This document shows, piece after piece, positions 24,839 through 32,351 of a stretch of DNA of 64,000 bases (its first letter is position 1; each line of letters opens with the position of its first letter). A program made the translations under genes and the position numbers. The notes beneath the pieces were generated by a model. That model was not told where the DNA came from and made no database searches. It worked only from the letters and a program-made list of their open reading frames with translations. The stretch comes from a virus. Where the stretch lies: IMG/VR virus record IMGVR_UViG_3300045738_001221, positions 1 to 64,000 of that record, one strand, 5' to 3'.

Positions 24839-25108
24839 AAACTTGATCAAACTAATAATTGCTGAAAAAGAAATTTTAGCGTTAGCTGCCTAGCAGCGGG
24901 GGTCGTGCCAACCCTCTTGCCAAATTGCACCGACTCCGATAATTCGGATAGAGTTCCCCCGCCTTGAATTAAGCAGGGGTGATAGCAATAATTTGCTTGA
25001 CTCAGATAACTCTGATAGCCTTGTTCATTGTGCGAATACAATGCACTAATCATGTAGAAAGTATTTGGATAATGTTACAGGACGCGGGTTCGACTCCCGC
25101 CGCCTCCA
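24767..25108 (+). ncRNA. ssrA: tmRNA (one-piece SsrA)
   Basis: The 5' end GGGGGCGAAACGGCATCGACT pairs with the 3' end CGCCTCC through a 7-base acceptor stem containing the G3-U pair used by alanyl-tRNA synthetase. The T arm is GCGGG-TTCGACT-CCCGC, with CATGTAG and GGACGCGGG upstream as in bacterial tmRNAs. The tag frame from GCT 24861 reads AEKEILALAA and ends with TAG 24891, giving an ALAA degron. The discriminator is A25108 and CCA is not encoded. It rescues stalled ribosomes and tags their products. Confidence 0.96.
24861..24893 (+). other. tmRNA tag-peptide reading frame
   Basis: Ten codons from a GCT resume codon encode AEKEILALAA, followed by TAG. The length equals the Escherichia coli tag, and the ALAA end fits recognition by ClpXP-type proteases. 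Confidence 0.9.
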
Positions 25109-25120
25109 CTAAGGAAAAAC

Positions 25121-25306
25121 ATGAGCGACTATCAAAACAAACGGAAATTCAAAAAAAGGCAAAAGAAGAAAGAGGTGAGAAGAAAGAAGATGATGGCAAG
25201 AAGAAAGTCCATACTGGAAGAAAAGCAAGTGCAAAAGCTTATTGACAAAATGAACTATGAGTCTAGAGAAAGATTACGACCTATTAAAAGCCATAAGGAA
25301 GAATGA
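25121..25306 (+). CDS. Small highly basic protein
   Basis: Encodes 61 residues starting 12 bases after the tmRNA end, with AAGGA upstream. More than a third of the residues are Lys or Arg (KKRQKKKEVRRKK). It may bind nucleic acid; its place next to the tmRNA is suggestive only. An overlapping frame that crosses the tmRNA is rejected. Confidence 0.65.
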   Translation: MSDYQNKRKFKKRQKKKEVRRKKMMARRKSILEEKQVQKLIDKMNYESRERLRPIKSHKEE

Positions 25307-25503
25307 TGCAAAAATTTTTGGTGCGATATCGGGTTGGCAATAAGGCTTTTGAAGAAGAGGTCTTGGCTTCAAGCGAAGGGGAGGCCTCCGACATGACTGA
25401 AGCTCAAGCCGGATGGGAGTTTCCAAAGAAAGAAATAAGGATAATCTCTACGAAGTCTCTGGACAAAACCATTACAAGACTTCGGCCCCCCAGCTTACCT
25501 TAA
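25303..25503 (+). CDS. Small hypothetical protein
   Basis: Encodes 66 residues from an ATGATG with AAGGAAG upstream and a 4-base overlap with the previous gene. N-terminal beta strands (FLVRYRVGNKAFEEEVLA) are followed by a variable tail. No family recognised. Confidence 0.55.
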   Translation: MMQKFLVRYRVGNKAFEEEVLASSEGEASDMTEAQAGWEFPKKEIRIISTKSLDKTITRLRPPSLP

Positions 25504-25595
25504 GAAAAAGCGACAACTCTTTATCTAAGCCTGAGGTTTCGGTGTATAGGACTATATGCTTATTAATATTACTATCCCGCAGCAAGGAGACCAAG

Positions 25596-25682
25596 ATGCC
25601 CCACGACTCAAAAGTAAAAAAGGCAGACCCGGCCCCGAAAAAGGCACCCAAAAAGATAGAGAAGCCCAAAGAAGACAAGTAA
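25596..25682 (+). CDS. 28-residue Lys/Pro-rich peptide
   Basis: ATG 25596 is preceded by AAGGAGACC. The peptide is MPHDSKVKKADPAPKKAPKK followed by an acidic/basic tail. The longer reading from 25413 overlaps another gene and is not supported. Probably disordered; function unknown. Confidence 0.5.
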   Translation: MPHDSKVKKADPAPKKAPKKIEKPKEDK

Positions 25683-25692
25683 GGGTAGAGTA

Positions 25693-26001
25693 ATGCCTCT
25701 CAAAAAATGCTCCGACGACGATAAGAGTGGATGGAAATGGGGAGATTCTGGAAAGTGCTATACTGGTCGGGACGGTAAGAAGAAGGCTATCCAACAGGGA
25801 ATTTCTATTGAAGGCCCAGAGAAGTTTCAGAAGATGGCGTCTGCCGGGGATGTAGGTATTTCCGAATATGATACCCCCTTTGTCTCCTATGCTCTTCATG
25901 ATTTAGGGTATCCACTTGCAACTATAGTGGCTGTCGTAGCCACCATACGAAGAGGTCTATCAGAGGCCAATAAAGAATCGGGGTATCCCCTCTCAGATTA
26001 A
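25693..26001 (+). CDS. Phage protein with WKWGDSGKCYTG motif
   Basis: Encodes 102 residues. The first half, PLKKCSDDDKSGWKWGDSGK then CYTG and KKKAIQQGISIEG, is a small domain I have seen in tailed-phage proteins near head genes; its function is not known to me. The second half has a hydrophobic stretch (YALHDLGYPLATIVAVVATI) that could be a membrane helix. Confidence 0.6.
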   Translation: MPLKKCSDDDKSGWKWGDSGKCYTGRDGKKKAIQQGISIEGPEKFQKMASAGDVGISEYDTPFVSYALHDLGYPLATIVAVVATIRRGLSEANKESGYPLSD

Positions 26002-26146
26002 TATCTATTGATAATTAGGCGTCCTCCGGCGTTTTTTCTTATATTATCATTTTTTTCTGTGTATATAAGTGTAGTAAGCCACTGATATCTTGAGACAAGA
26101 AAAGCAAGATATTACCATAAAACTCTTGACGAAAGGGTCATAGGCT

Positions 26147-26812
26147 ATGTCAAATGATAGAAGAAAATTTTTACAGACTTGCGGTATAGCATCATTCATA
26201 GGAATAAATTTTTCACTTACTAGCGAATTACTGGCCGAGCCTCACAGGAAAAAGGGGGACTGTTTCTGTAATGTCGCCAAAATGGCTCAGGGAAACGCTA
26301 TCCTAGGCAAAGGAAGATGGGGTAGGAAACATCTTAGATACCTTATCTCAGACAGGGATGAACAGGATTTAACAAAAGAAGCTTGGGACAATGAATTTAA
26401 ACTCGCCTTTAGCGCGTGGTCTGAAATCACCCCCCTTACCTTTGAACAGGTCGATGAAGACGGCGTGTATGACATTGTAATATCGGTAGGAGACAAGAAG
26501 TGGGAGGGTTTTGGTCGAGAGGGAGGCATTCTGGCTTGGGCTCAAATGCCGCCGACAAGAAACTTTGATGGGATTCTTTTGTCAAAATTTGACCTAGCGG
26601 AAAATTGGATATTGCCAGAAACAAATGTCATTGCAATTTGGCCACCGACTGGAATTATTCTGAGATCAGTTGCTTGTCATGAAATAGGCCATTTGCTTGG
26701 TCTTCAACATTCCCAAGACCCAAACGCTTTAATGTATCCCTATATTAACAACTCTCTTAAACCGAAAGAAGATGATATTAAAAAGATTCAAAAGCTATAT
26801 GGTAAAAAATAG
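26147..26812 (+). CDS. Tat-exported matrixin-like zinc metalloprotease
   Basis: Encodes 221 residues. The N-terminus DRRKFLQTCGIASFIGINFS is a twin-arginine signal. The catalytic site HEIGHLLGLQHS gives H178, E179, H182 and H188, with the metzincin Met-turn at ALMYP (M196). ITPLTFEQV before it is typical of matrixins. The product would be secreted folded by the host Tat system. A Tat-dependent protease in a phage is unusual; it may act on host surface proteins. Confidence 0.85.
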   Translation: MSNDRRKFLQTCGIASFIGINFSLTSELLAEPHRKKGDCFCNVAKMAQGNAILGKGRWGRKHLRYLISDRDEQDLTKEAWDNEFKLAFSAWSEITPLTFEQVDEDGVYDIVISVGDKKWEGFGREGGILAWAQMPPTRNFDGILLSKFDLAENWILPETNVIAIWPPTGIILRSVACHEIGHLLGLQHSQDPNALMYPYINNSLKPKEDDIKKIQKLYGKK

Positions 26813-26851
26813 CAATTCTCAATTTTTTCTTTCCTCTTTCGCCGCCTTCGA

Positions 26852-26860
26852 GGTATAATA
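26852..26860 (+). promoter_or_regulatory. GGTATAATA -10-like element
   Basis: Lies in the gap after the metalloprotease gene, 56 bases before the start at 26915. No convincing -35 is present. It matches the family listed at 734, 6099, 29963 and 42633. Confidence 0.55.
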
Positions 26861-26914
26861 CTGTGTAGTCGATAAGACACAATACTTAACAAGGATTTTT
26901 ATGAGGAGCGATTC

Positions 26915-27142
26915 ATGAGAACTGCCGAGACCATCAGTTGGTCAACCCTTCTTTCTACCAAGAAGTCTTCAAAGGTTATGTATAACTTTGCGACCGAACG
27001 GTACTCTGTTAAGGACGCCACCATTGCTTTTTCTGGAACAGTATATTCTGGAGAATTTCGTAGACTAGTAAGGACCCACGGAGCTTCCTATGCTCGTCGA
27101 CTGACGCGCAAGGCACTTCGTTATCGTGGTCTTTTAGCTTAA
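26915..27142 (+). CDS. Small basic hypothetical protein
   Basis: Encodes 75 residues with AGGAG upstream. Just before it, an ATG at 26900 with its own AAGGA opens a five-codon frame whose stop overlaps this start, which could couple translation. The C-terminus is Arg-rich (RRLVRTHGASYARRLTRK). No family recognised; its place before ssb and its charge would fit nucleic-acid contact. Confidence 0.55.
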   Translation: MRTAETISWSTLLSTKKSSKVMYNFATERYSVKDATIAFSGTVYSGEFRRLVRTHGASYARRLTRKALRYRGLLA

Positions 27143-27162
27143 CATTTTTAAGGAACTTTATA

Positions 27163-27600
27163 ATGAGCGATATTAACAAGGTTATAATCACCGGGCGAGT
27201 CACTAGAGATAGCGAGTTGCGCCAAACGCCAAATGGAACCTCAGTTACTGATGTTAGTGTGGTTTCTAACAGAATCTGGAACAAAAACGGAGAGCGCCAA
27301 GAAGAAGCAACCTTCGTAGATGTTACCGTCTGGGGCAAACAGGCAGAAACCCTTTCTCCCATGCTTACCAAGGGTCGCCATATTATGGTAGAGGGAAGAA
27401 TGAAGCTTAACAGTTGGGAAACTGACGAGGGCGTGAAGAGAAGTAAGCTCACTGTTGTAGCTGAAAATATCAACTTGACCCCCAATAACCCTAATCCGCA
27501 GGGAAACCAAGGCGCTTCGTCGTCTCGCCAATCCGTGGCGGCAGAGGTCGTGGCGGCAGGGGCCGGGGCATCAGTGACTGAAGAAGAGACCCCGTTTTAG
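27163..27600 (+). CDS. ssb: Single-stranded DNA-binding protein
   Basis: Encodes 145 residues. The OB fold is clear: INKVIITGRVTRDSELRQTP, VTDVSVVSNRIW, EATFVDVTVWGKQAE and LTKGRHIMVEGRMKLNSWE. It ends with EEETPF, an acidic tip that normally recruits other proteins. The linker reads as Ala-rich in this frame, while a neighbouring frame spells repeated Arg-Gly-Gly, hinting at paired frameshifts. It acts at the phage replication fork. Confidence 0.93.
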   Translation: MSDINKVIITGRVTRDSELRQTPNGTSVTDVSVVSNRIWNKNGERQEEATFVDVTVWGKQAETLSPMLTKGRHIMVEGRMKLNSWETDEGVKRSKLTVVAENINLTPNNPNPQGNQGASSSRQSVAAEVVAAGAGASVTEEETPF

Positions 27601-27624
27601 TTTCTGAAATCTATCTATAGAAGA

Positions 27625-27658
27625 GGAAGGAGTGGGGTTCACCCTCCCCTCCTTTTTC
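27625..27658 (+). terminator. Rho-independent terminator after ssb
   Basis: A GC-rich hairpin (GGAGTGGGG, loop TTCA-CCC, CCCCTCC, imperfect) is followed by TTTTT at 27653-27657. It lies directly after the ssb stop. Confidence 0.7.
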
Positions 27659-27677
27659 TTTGCAGCAAGGAAATAAA

Positions 27678-27782
27678 ATGTTTGATATTCTTTTCTGGTT
27701 TTGTGCTTTAGAAACGGAATATGAACTAGAGGAAGAGCAATATTACGATGAAGAATTTGAATATAATGACTCCGATCAATGA
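27678..27782 (+). CDS. 34-residue acidic mini-protein
   Basis: ATG 27678 has AAGGAAAT upstream. A short hydrophobic start (FDILFWFCAL) is followed by an acidic tail rich in Glu and Tyr. Its 3' end overlaps the glycosyltransferase gene by 35 bases. It may serve mainly to couple translation of that gene. Confidence 0.4.
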   Translation: MFDILFWFCALETEYELEEEQYYDEEFEYNDSDQ

Positions 27783-28815
27783 TCTGGGTTATGGCGTAGC
27801 AGGAAGAAACATCTGCAAAAGCCTAAGTTCAAAAGGATACAACCTCTCCCTTTTCCCCATTGGAAATCCATCGTTTTCTTCTCAGGAGGAAGCCAATTTT
27901 TTCAGCTACATGGTTAACAACGGGGCATCTTTCGATGTAGATGCACCATGTTTAAAAATATGGCATGAGTTCAGCATGGCTGAACGCGTCGGAAGGGGAA
28001 GGTTTATTGGATTCCCTTTCTTCGAAATAAATAAATTTAATGATGTAAGAAAGAATCACTTAGCCTCATGTGATGATATTTTTGTTGCCTCTAAGTGGGG
28101 ACAGAATATATTAAAGGAAGAAGTTCCATCGGTCAAATCTCACGTAATTCCACTAGGCGTAGATACAGAATTGTTTGTATCGTCCGACCACCCCTCACCT
28201 CAAGATAAGTTCATTTTCTTCAATTGCGGAAAGTGGGAAAAGCGTAAGGGACACGACCTGCTGTTGCTGTTCTTCCAGCAGGCCTTTAAAGACGAACTCG
28301 ACGTTGAACTTTGGATGATGTGCGACAACCCATTCTTACCGCCAGAGGAAGTCGCTAAGTGGACTATGGCCTACGCCCAAGACCCTCGGGTAAGGTTGAT
28401 TAACAGAGTTCAGTCCCAAGAAGAAATGATCCCCATCATGAACCAAGTGCATTGTGGGGTTTTTCCGAGTAGGGCAGAAGGGTGGAATCTTGAGATTCTG
28501 GAACTGATGTCTATGGGGAAGCATATAATAGCAACAGACTATTCGGCACATACCGAATACTGCAACAACAACAACAGTATGTTGGTTAAGCCAGCAAAAA
28601 CAGAGGCTGCCGAAGACGGCCTTTGGTTTGATGGCTCTGCTGAATGGGCTTCCCTAGAGAATGTCGAAGAGCAGTTTATAGACCACATGAGAGCCATATA
28701 CAGTACATGGAAAGAGGGTAAGTACCAAAAGAATTCGGCAGGTATAGAAACGGCCCACAGATACAGGTGGGATGTCTGCGCAGAAAAAATAAAGGAGGTA
28801 TTAAATGAAAGTTAA
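27748..28815 (+). CDS. Glycosyltransferase, GT4-like
   Basis: Encodes 355 residues. GYGVAGRNICKSL marks the acceptor domain, and VIPLGVDTELFV, FNCGKWEKRKGHDLL and VFPSRAEGWNLEILELMSMG mark the donor site of retaining GT4 enzymes. It stands apart from the two main sugar modules, next to nucleotide genes. ATG 27766 is an alternative start. Substrate unknown. Confidence 0.85.
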   Translation: MKNLNIMTPINDLGYGVAGRNICKSLSSKGYNLSLFPIGNPSFSSQEEANFFSYMVNNGASFDVDAPCLKIWHEFSMAERVGRGRFIGFPFFEINKFNDVRKNHLASCDDIFVASKWGQNILKEEVPSVKSHVIPLGVDTELFVSSDHPSPQDKFIFFNCGKWEKRKGHDLLLLFFQQAFKDELDVELWMMCDNPFLPPEEVAKWTMAYAQDPRVRLINRVQSQEEMIPIMNQVHCGVFPSRAEGWNLEILELMSMGKHIIATDYSAHTEYCNNNNSMLVKPAKTEAAEDGLWFDGSAEWASLENVEEQFIDHMRAIYSTWKEGKYQKNSAGIETAHRYRWDVCAEKIKEVLNES

Positions 28816-29227
28816 AGTGCAGAAGGTGTGCCCGCACATTCCACTCCCCACAAAAAGCCACTCTTCGGATGCTGGCTGGGACTTATATGCGAACGAAGAC
28901 TGCTGCATCTCTAGTAGAACAAGGAGAACCATTGACACCGGAATCAAGCTAGAAATTCCCGATGGTCATGTTGGTCTTATATGGCCCAGATCTGGAATTG
29001 CCACCAAGAGAGGAATAGATGTATTCGCTGGTGTCGTTGATTCAGGATACCGGGGAGTCGTTAAGGTTTGCCTATACAACTCAAGCGACGAGGACTTTGA
29101 AATTAACAGACACGACAGGATTGCTCAAATTATTTTCCAAGAGGTATCTCCATTCTTGATAGAAGAAGTAGAAGAAACCGGGGACTCCTCTCGTAAAGAA
29201 GATGGCTTTGGGAGTACCGGTAAATGA
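28805..29227 (+). CDS. dut: dUTP diphosphatase
   Basis: Encodes 140 residues with all five trimeric-dUTPase motifs: DAGWDLYA, IWPRSGIATKRGIDV, AGVVDSGYRG, HDRIAQIIF and the C-terminal SRKEDGFGSTG. It hydrolyses dUTP to dUMP, keeping uracil out of DNA and feeding dTMP synthesis. It overlaps the genes on both sides. Confidence 0.95.
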   Translation: MKVKVQKVCPHIPLPTKSHSSDAGWDLYANEDCCISSRTRRTIDTGIKLEIPDGHVGLIWPRSGIATKRGIDVFAGVVDSGYRGVVKVCLYNSSDEDFEINRHDRIAQIIFQEVSPFLIEEVEETGDSSRKEDGFGSTGK

Positions 29228-29775
29228 ATCGCCTGAACGGTATGAGGACGTATTTGGCAGGAGCTATGGATAGAGTCCCTGACGGTGGAGTAGAGTGGAG
29301 ACAAAAAATAACACCAACCCTTAATGACTTTGGCATCACGGTGCTAGACCCGTGCGATAAGCCAGCAGAGATTGGAATTGAAGATGACGAGACACGCCTA
29401 GTAATAGACAAGTACAAAAGGGCGGGCGAGTTTGGTAAAATACGAGAAAACTACGGAGTTATTCGCACCCTAGATCTTCGATGTGTAGATATATCCGACT
29501 TTATTATAGCATCCATAGACATGAACGTTCACGCCTGTGGCACCTATGAAGAAATTTCAGTGGCAAACAGTCAGAAAAAACCTGTACTGGTCTGGTGCCA
29601 ACAGGGAAAAGAACGTGCCCCGAACTGGCTTTTTTTCATGCTTCCTCATCAGCATATATTCGGGTCGCTTGGCGACCTCATTGAATATTTGTCTAGCGTA
29701 GACTCAGGAGAAAATAAAAAACACTACAAAAGATGGTTCTTTTTTGATCAGTCTAAAATGTCATGTACGCAATAA
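29224..29775 (+). CDS. Nucleoside 2-deoxyribosyltransferase-like protein
   Basis: Encodes 183 residues. RTYLAGAMDRVPDGGVEWR and ITVLDPCDKPAEIG match the N-terminal fold of the family, and HACGTYEEISVANSQKKPV carries the region with the nucleophilic Glu. The usual reaction moves deoxyribose between bases. Near a dUTPase and a DeoC-like gene it points to deoxynucleoside handling. Confidence 0.72.
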   Translation: MNRLNGMRTYLAGAMDRVPDGGVEWRQKITPTLNDFGITVLDPCDKPAEIGIEDDETRLVIDKYKRAGEFGKIRENYGVIRTLDLRCVDISDFIIASIDMNVHACGTYEEISVANSQKKPVLVWCQQGKERAPNWLFFMLPHQHIFGSLGDLIEYLSSVDSGENKKHYKRWFFFDQSKMSCTQ

Positions 29776-29927
29776 CAGCAGTATCAGTTACAATCGTTTG
29801 TTACCTTATAGCCTCGTTTAGCTGCATAAAAGACAAGGATTATCCACATTCCTTAATGTGGTTCGCCTACTCTTTAGCTAATGTCGCGCTACTCTGGTAT
29901 GAAATTAACAAACAAAAATCTCAATAG
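29763..29927 (+). CDS. Small two-helix membrane protein
   Basis: Encodes 54 residues with two hydrophobic segments (AITAVSVTIVCYLIASF and SLMWFAYSLANVALLWY) joined by a charged loop. It overlaps the preceding gene and ends inside the terminator stem. Function unknown; size and layout would also fit a holin-like or sorting protein. Confidence 0.55.
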   Translation: MYAITAVSVTIVCYLIASFSCIKDKDYPHSLMWFAYSLANVALLWYEINKQKSQ

Positions 29928-29950
29928 CCACCCATGAGGTGGCTCTTTTT
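29926..29950 (+). terminator. Rho-independent terminator
   Basis: AGCCACC (29926-29932) pairs with GGTGGCT (29938-29944) around loop CATGA, followed by CTTTTT. It separates the dUTPase operon from the next unit. Confidence 0.85.
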
Positions 29951-29962
29951 ATGTATAAAAGG

Positions 29963-29971
29963 GGTATAATA
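29963..29971 (+). promoter_or_regulatory. GGTATAATA -10-like element
   Basis: Sits between the terminator and the start at 29976. Its TATAAT ends only 6 bases before that ATG, so transcription from it would give a leaderless message or begin inside the gene. Confidence 0.5.
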
Positions 29972-29975
29972 TTAT

Positions 29976-30410
29976 ATGAAAGACCTTATGCGATACATAA
30001 AAAATTTGATCAAAACAAAAAGGGTAAAGCCCGAAGAGGACTCTCCCCCAGAAAAATCACTAGAGGACTCTCCCCCAGAAAAATCACTAGAGGAAGAATA
30101 CCCCTCTGGCACAATGAAATTGATGTGGGACAGTTCCACCGGAGACTTCGCAGTTGACTTTGATATTTCAGATGCTAGCGACGAATCTTCATACACACTA
30201 GCCCTCCTTCTCTTTTATCTTCAAGGCGGTGAGCTAAACACTTTCATATTAAAATCCCTTGAGCATAGAGACGAAGAGCTACCAGAAGACTTTTATGAAA
30301 GCGTGGTAGACAAATGGAGCGGTATGGTTAACATGGAAGAGCTAATTTCCAAAGCAGGAAGGGCTGTCGTAAGTGCCTCTGAGGTATTTAATTTTAAGAA
30401 CATAAAATAA
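29976..30410 (+). CDS. Hypothetical protein with 9-residue tandem repeat
   Basis: Encodes 144 residues. Residues 21-38 are two copies of EDSPPEKSL, encoded by two identical 27-base units (30036-30089). A basic start is followed by the acidic repeat and a helical domain (SYTLALLLFYLQGGELNTF). The start lies directly behind a -10 element and lacks a ribosome site; Met5 is an alternative. No family recognised. Confidence 0.6.
   Translation: MKDLMRYIKNLIKTKRVKPEEDSPPEKSLEDSPPEKSLEEEYPSGTMKLMWDSSTGDFAVDFDISDASDESSYTLALLLFYLQGGELNTFILKSLEHRDEELPEDFYESVVDKWSGMVNMEELISKAGRAVVSASEVFNFKNIK
30036..30089 (+). repeat. 27-bp tandem repeat, two copies
   Basis: Two identical 27-base units in frame, beginning GAGGACTCTCCCCC at 30036 and 30063. 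They add nine residues each to the protein. Confidence 0.85.
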
Positions 30411-30440
30411 TTGAATAAATCCAGCGAATGGAGGCCTCAG

Positions 30441-30917
30441 ATGATGTCAGAAAATATACCGATCCCCAGCGGATATAACGTTTATTGGGAAAAGTGGGTA
30501 GATGCTTACGAAACAGATGTCGAGAGTCTAGACAAGGAAGAAGAAGAGGAGGACTTTGGGGTTGAAGAGCTAGAGGTTTCCTTTGGGGCTCCTGAAGAAG
30601 ATTTTGAAAACAATATTAAAAATATTCAAACTATCTTCACGCCGTTCGGAGTTCTACCGCTAACAGAACATTCCTTGGCCAGCAAGTACTTTAAGTTTTG
30701 GGTTGGTCACACAAACTTCAAAATAACACAGCCATTTAATTCTATCATATCTAACATAGAGGGGGTTGAGACACTGGACGTATTCACCCCCTACCGCTTC
30801 CGGATCTCCGTAGGAAAACTTTTCAGGGACAGAGATGTAATGGTTAGCATCAAAAATTCTATGGTAAGCCATATGGGAGGAACAAAAGACAACGGTCTCC
30901 CAACGGGGGAGAATTAG
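30441..30917 (+). CDS. Acidic hypothetical protein
   Basis: Encodes 158 residues from ATG 30441, preceded by GGAGG; a TTG at 30411 is the alternative. An acidic stretch (ESLDKEEEEEDFGVEELEV) separates an N-terminal aromatic part from a beta-rich C-terminal part (FGVLPLTEHSLASKYFKFWV). No family recognised. Confidence 0.6.
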   Translation: MMSENIPIPSGYNVYWEKWVDAYETDVESLDKEEEEEDFGVEELEVSFGAPEEDFENNIKNIQTIFTPFGVLPLTEHSLASKYFKFWVGHTNFKITQPFNSIISNIEGVETLDVFTPYRFRISVGKLFRDRDVMVSIKNSMVSHMGGTKDNGLPTGEN

Positions 30918-30941
30918 AATTGTCAGAAAAGATATAGAGAG

Positions 30942-31598
30942 ATGCATCTTGAATACTGCTGCTACAACAAAAGGTTAGTTGGCAAAACAGAAACAGAAAC
31001 ACTGGAGATTTTCAAGTCCATAGGTCTTAATTTTTCAGGAGTATGTCTGCCACTGTGCCTGCTCAGGGAGATCCATAGAGACCTAGTTTACTTAGAAAAC
31101 TTTACTATAGCGTGTCCAATCGACTATCCTCTTGGAATTGGAGACCGAAAGGTGAGGCAGCATGAAGCTCTCGTAGCCCTGAAGGGAGGAGCAAACACGC
31201 TAGATCTCGTAATGAACCCCTACTTGGCAAAAAAAGAAAAACACAAATTAATTAAAAAAGATATTTTGCCCATAATAGATATATCCAAAAGCCGCAATGC
31301 CCAAACCAGACTAATTATAAACTATGACCTATACGACCTACAGGATGCCATGCAAATAGCTGAGACAGCCAGAGACGCGGGCATAGATACCATAATACCT
31401 TCCGGTGGTTTTAGAAACGACGACATATTTGATAACTTGCTTTTTTGTAATTCCGTAGAAGAAAAGCTAGGAGTCAACGCCATTTGCAGTGGAGGAATGT
31501 GGCTCAAAAAGCATTATGACGCCGCAATAAAATCAAAAATATTCGGACTTAGGATCTATTCCTTACACAACCAATTCAGTTTAGGTGTAAGTAATTAG
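30942..31598 (+). CDS. DeoC-like TIM-barrel protein lacking catalytic lysines
   Basis: Encodes 218 residues along the deoxyribose-phosphate aldolase pattern: VCLPLCLL, CPIDYPLG, GANTLDLVMNPY (the Asp position kept), DAGIDTIIPSGGF and GVNAICSGGMW. In DeoC the last two are FIKTSTGF and VKASGGI. Here both lysines, the Schiff-base Lys and its partner, are Ile. Classical aldolase chemistry is therefore unlikely. It may be a binding protein or have another activity. Confidence 0.7.
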   Translation: MHLEYCCYNKRLVGKTETETLEIFKSIGLNFSGVCLPLCLLREIHRDLVYLENFTIACPIDYPLGIGDRKVRQHEALVALKGGANTLDLVMNPYLAKKEKHKLIKKDILPIIDISKSRNAQTRLIINYDLYDLQDAMQIAETARDAGIDTIIPSGGFRNDDIFDNLLFCNSVEEKLGVNAICSGGMWLKKHYDAAIKSKIFGLRIYSLHNQFSLGVSN

Positions 31599-31633
31599 CA
31601 GGACAGGACTTAAAGTGTTTGGAAATACAGGAA

Positions 31634-31652
31634 TATAATTCACCTCTATAAT
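31634..31652 (+). promoter_or_regulatory. Pair of TATAAT elements before a virion-like gene
   Basis: TATAAT occurs at 31634-31639 and 31647-31652, 16-35 bases before the start at 31669. The surroundings match the intergenic element family weakly, and no -35 is evident. Confidence 0.45.
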
Positions 31653-31668
31653 AAAAAAGAGGTATATT

Positions 31669-32283
31669 ATGGCTTTTGTTACTAATCTTGCAGGTACGCT
31701 TAAGTACAACACTTATGTAGACGGCTCCCCTAGCGGTGTCGATAATGATCAAGGCAATATCAGAGCCGGAGGGACGATTGCTGAAACCGACCTCTGGACA
31801 TCGTCCGCGCTTGGAGAAGAGGACCGTTTTGTTATCCTTTCTTCCGGGGCAGGCGGCACAACGGGTGTTATAGCTCCCAGCACAACAACCACCTTCAATC
31901 AATACGATCAATTTGAGGATATTGTTAAGGTTACCACCAGCTTGGCTGGAGTTTCCAACAATGCCCTATTGTTTGGTTCGAGTGATTCGGCGGAGGGCCC
32001 CTCCATTAATCAGCTTGCTGTTATGCGTATATCCGCATATAAACAGGCCATTGTCAATAACAAGTGGAATGAGTACAGTGGGGCGTGGGATACTGGCTAT
32101 CCAGTTAACGCTACGTCTGGTGCTTTAAATATCATTGGTGGCGTTGATCAGTCGTCCAACCTAGTTGGCAACAAGACCGATAAGGCTGCTAATCCTTCGG
32201 CTGCGGAGCCGGGACACCTTACTTACACGTTTGGCGCTCCCCTTCCGACGACCGGTCTCTACGCAAGCAGAAGTATTTGGTAA
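31669..32283 (+). CDS. Virion-type protein
   Basis: Encodes 204 residues rich in Gly, Ser, Thr and Asn, with no enzyme motif. It has its own promoter-like elements, an AAAGAGG ribosome site and a strong terminator, so it is a single-gene transcription unit, as expected for an abundant virion protein. C-terminal stretch LPTTGLYASRSIW. The structural role is inferred. Confidence 0.5.
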   Translation: MAFVTNLAGTLKYNTYVDGSPSGVDNDQGNIRAGGTIAETDLWTSSALGEEDRFVILSSGAGGTTGVIAPSTTTTFNQYDQFEDIVKVTTSLAGVSNNALLFGSSDSAEGPSINQLAVMRISAYKQAIVNNKWNEYSGAWDTGYPVNATSGALNIIGGVDQSSNLVGNKTDKAANPSAAEPGHLTYTFGAPLPTTGLYASRSIW

Positions 32284-32296
32284 AGTTTTGACGCGC

Positions 32297-32328
32297 CCTC
32301 ACCCCCTTCGGGGGGTAGGGTGTTTTTT
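32297..32328 (+). terminator. Rho-independent terminator with UUCG loop
   Basis: CCCCC (32302-32306) pairs with GGGGG (32311-32315) around a TTCG tetraloop, with further pairs outside, then six T. It is a strong intrinsic terminator right after the virion-like gene. Confidence 0.9.
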
Positions 32329-32351
32329 AAACCCATAAACGAAAGGCAAAC

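Noticed and set aside
24693-25245. Protein-coding frames crossing the tmRNA
   Set aside because: Two open frames (24693-24893 and 24979-25245) run through the tmRNA body; one includes the tag only because the tag is open. They have no ribosome sites and are explained by the RNA gene.
25413-25595. Longer start for the Lys/Pro-rich peptide
   Set aside because: It overlaps another gene, while ATG 25596 has a clear AAGGAG.
26005-26040. Terminator after 26001
   Set aside because: A T run follows GGCGTCCTCCGGCG, but no consistent stem can be drawn.
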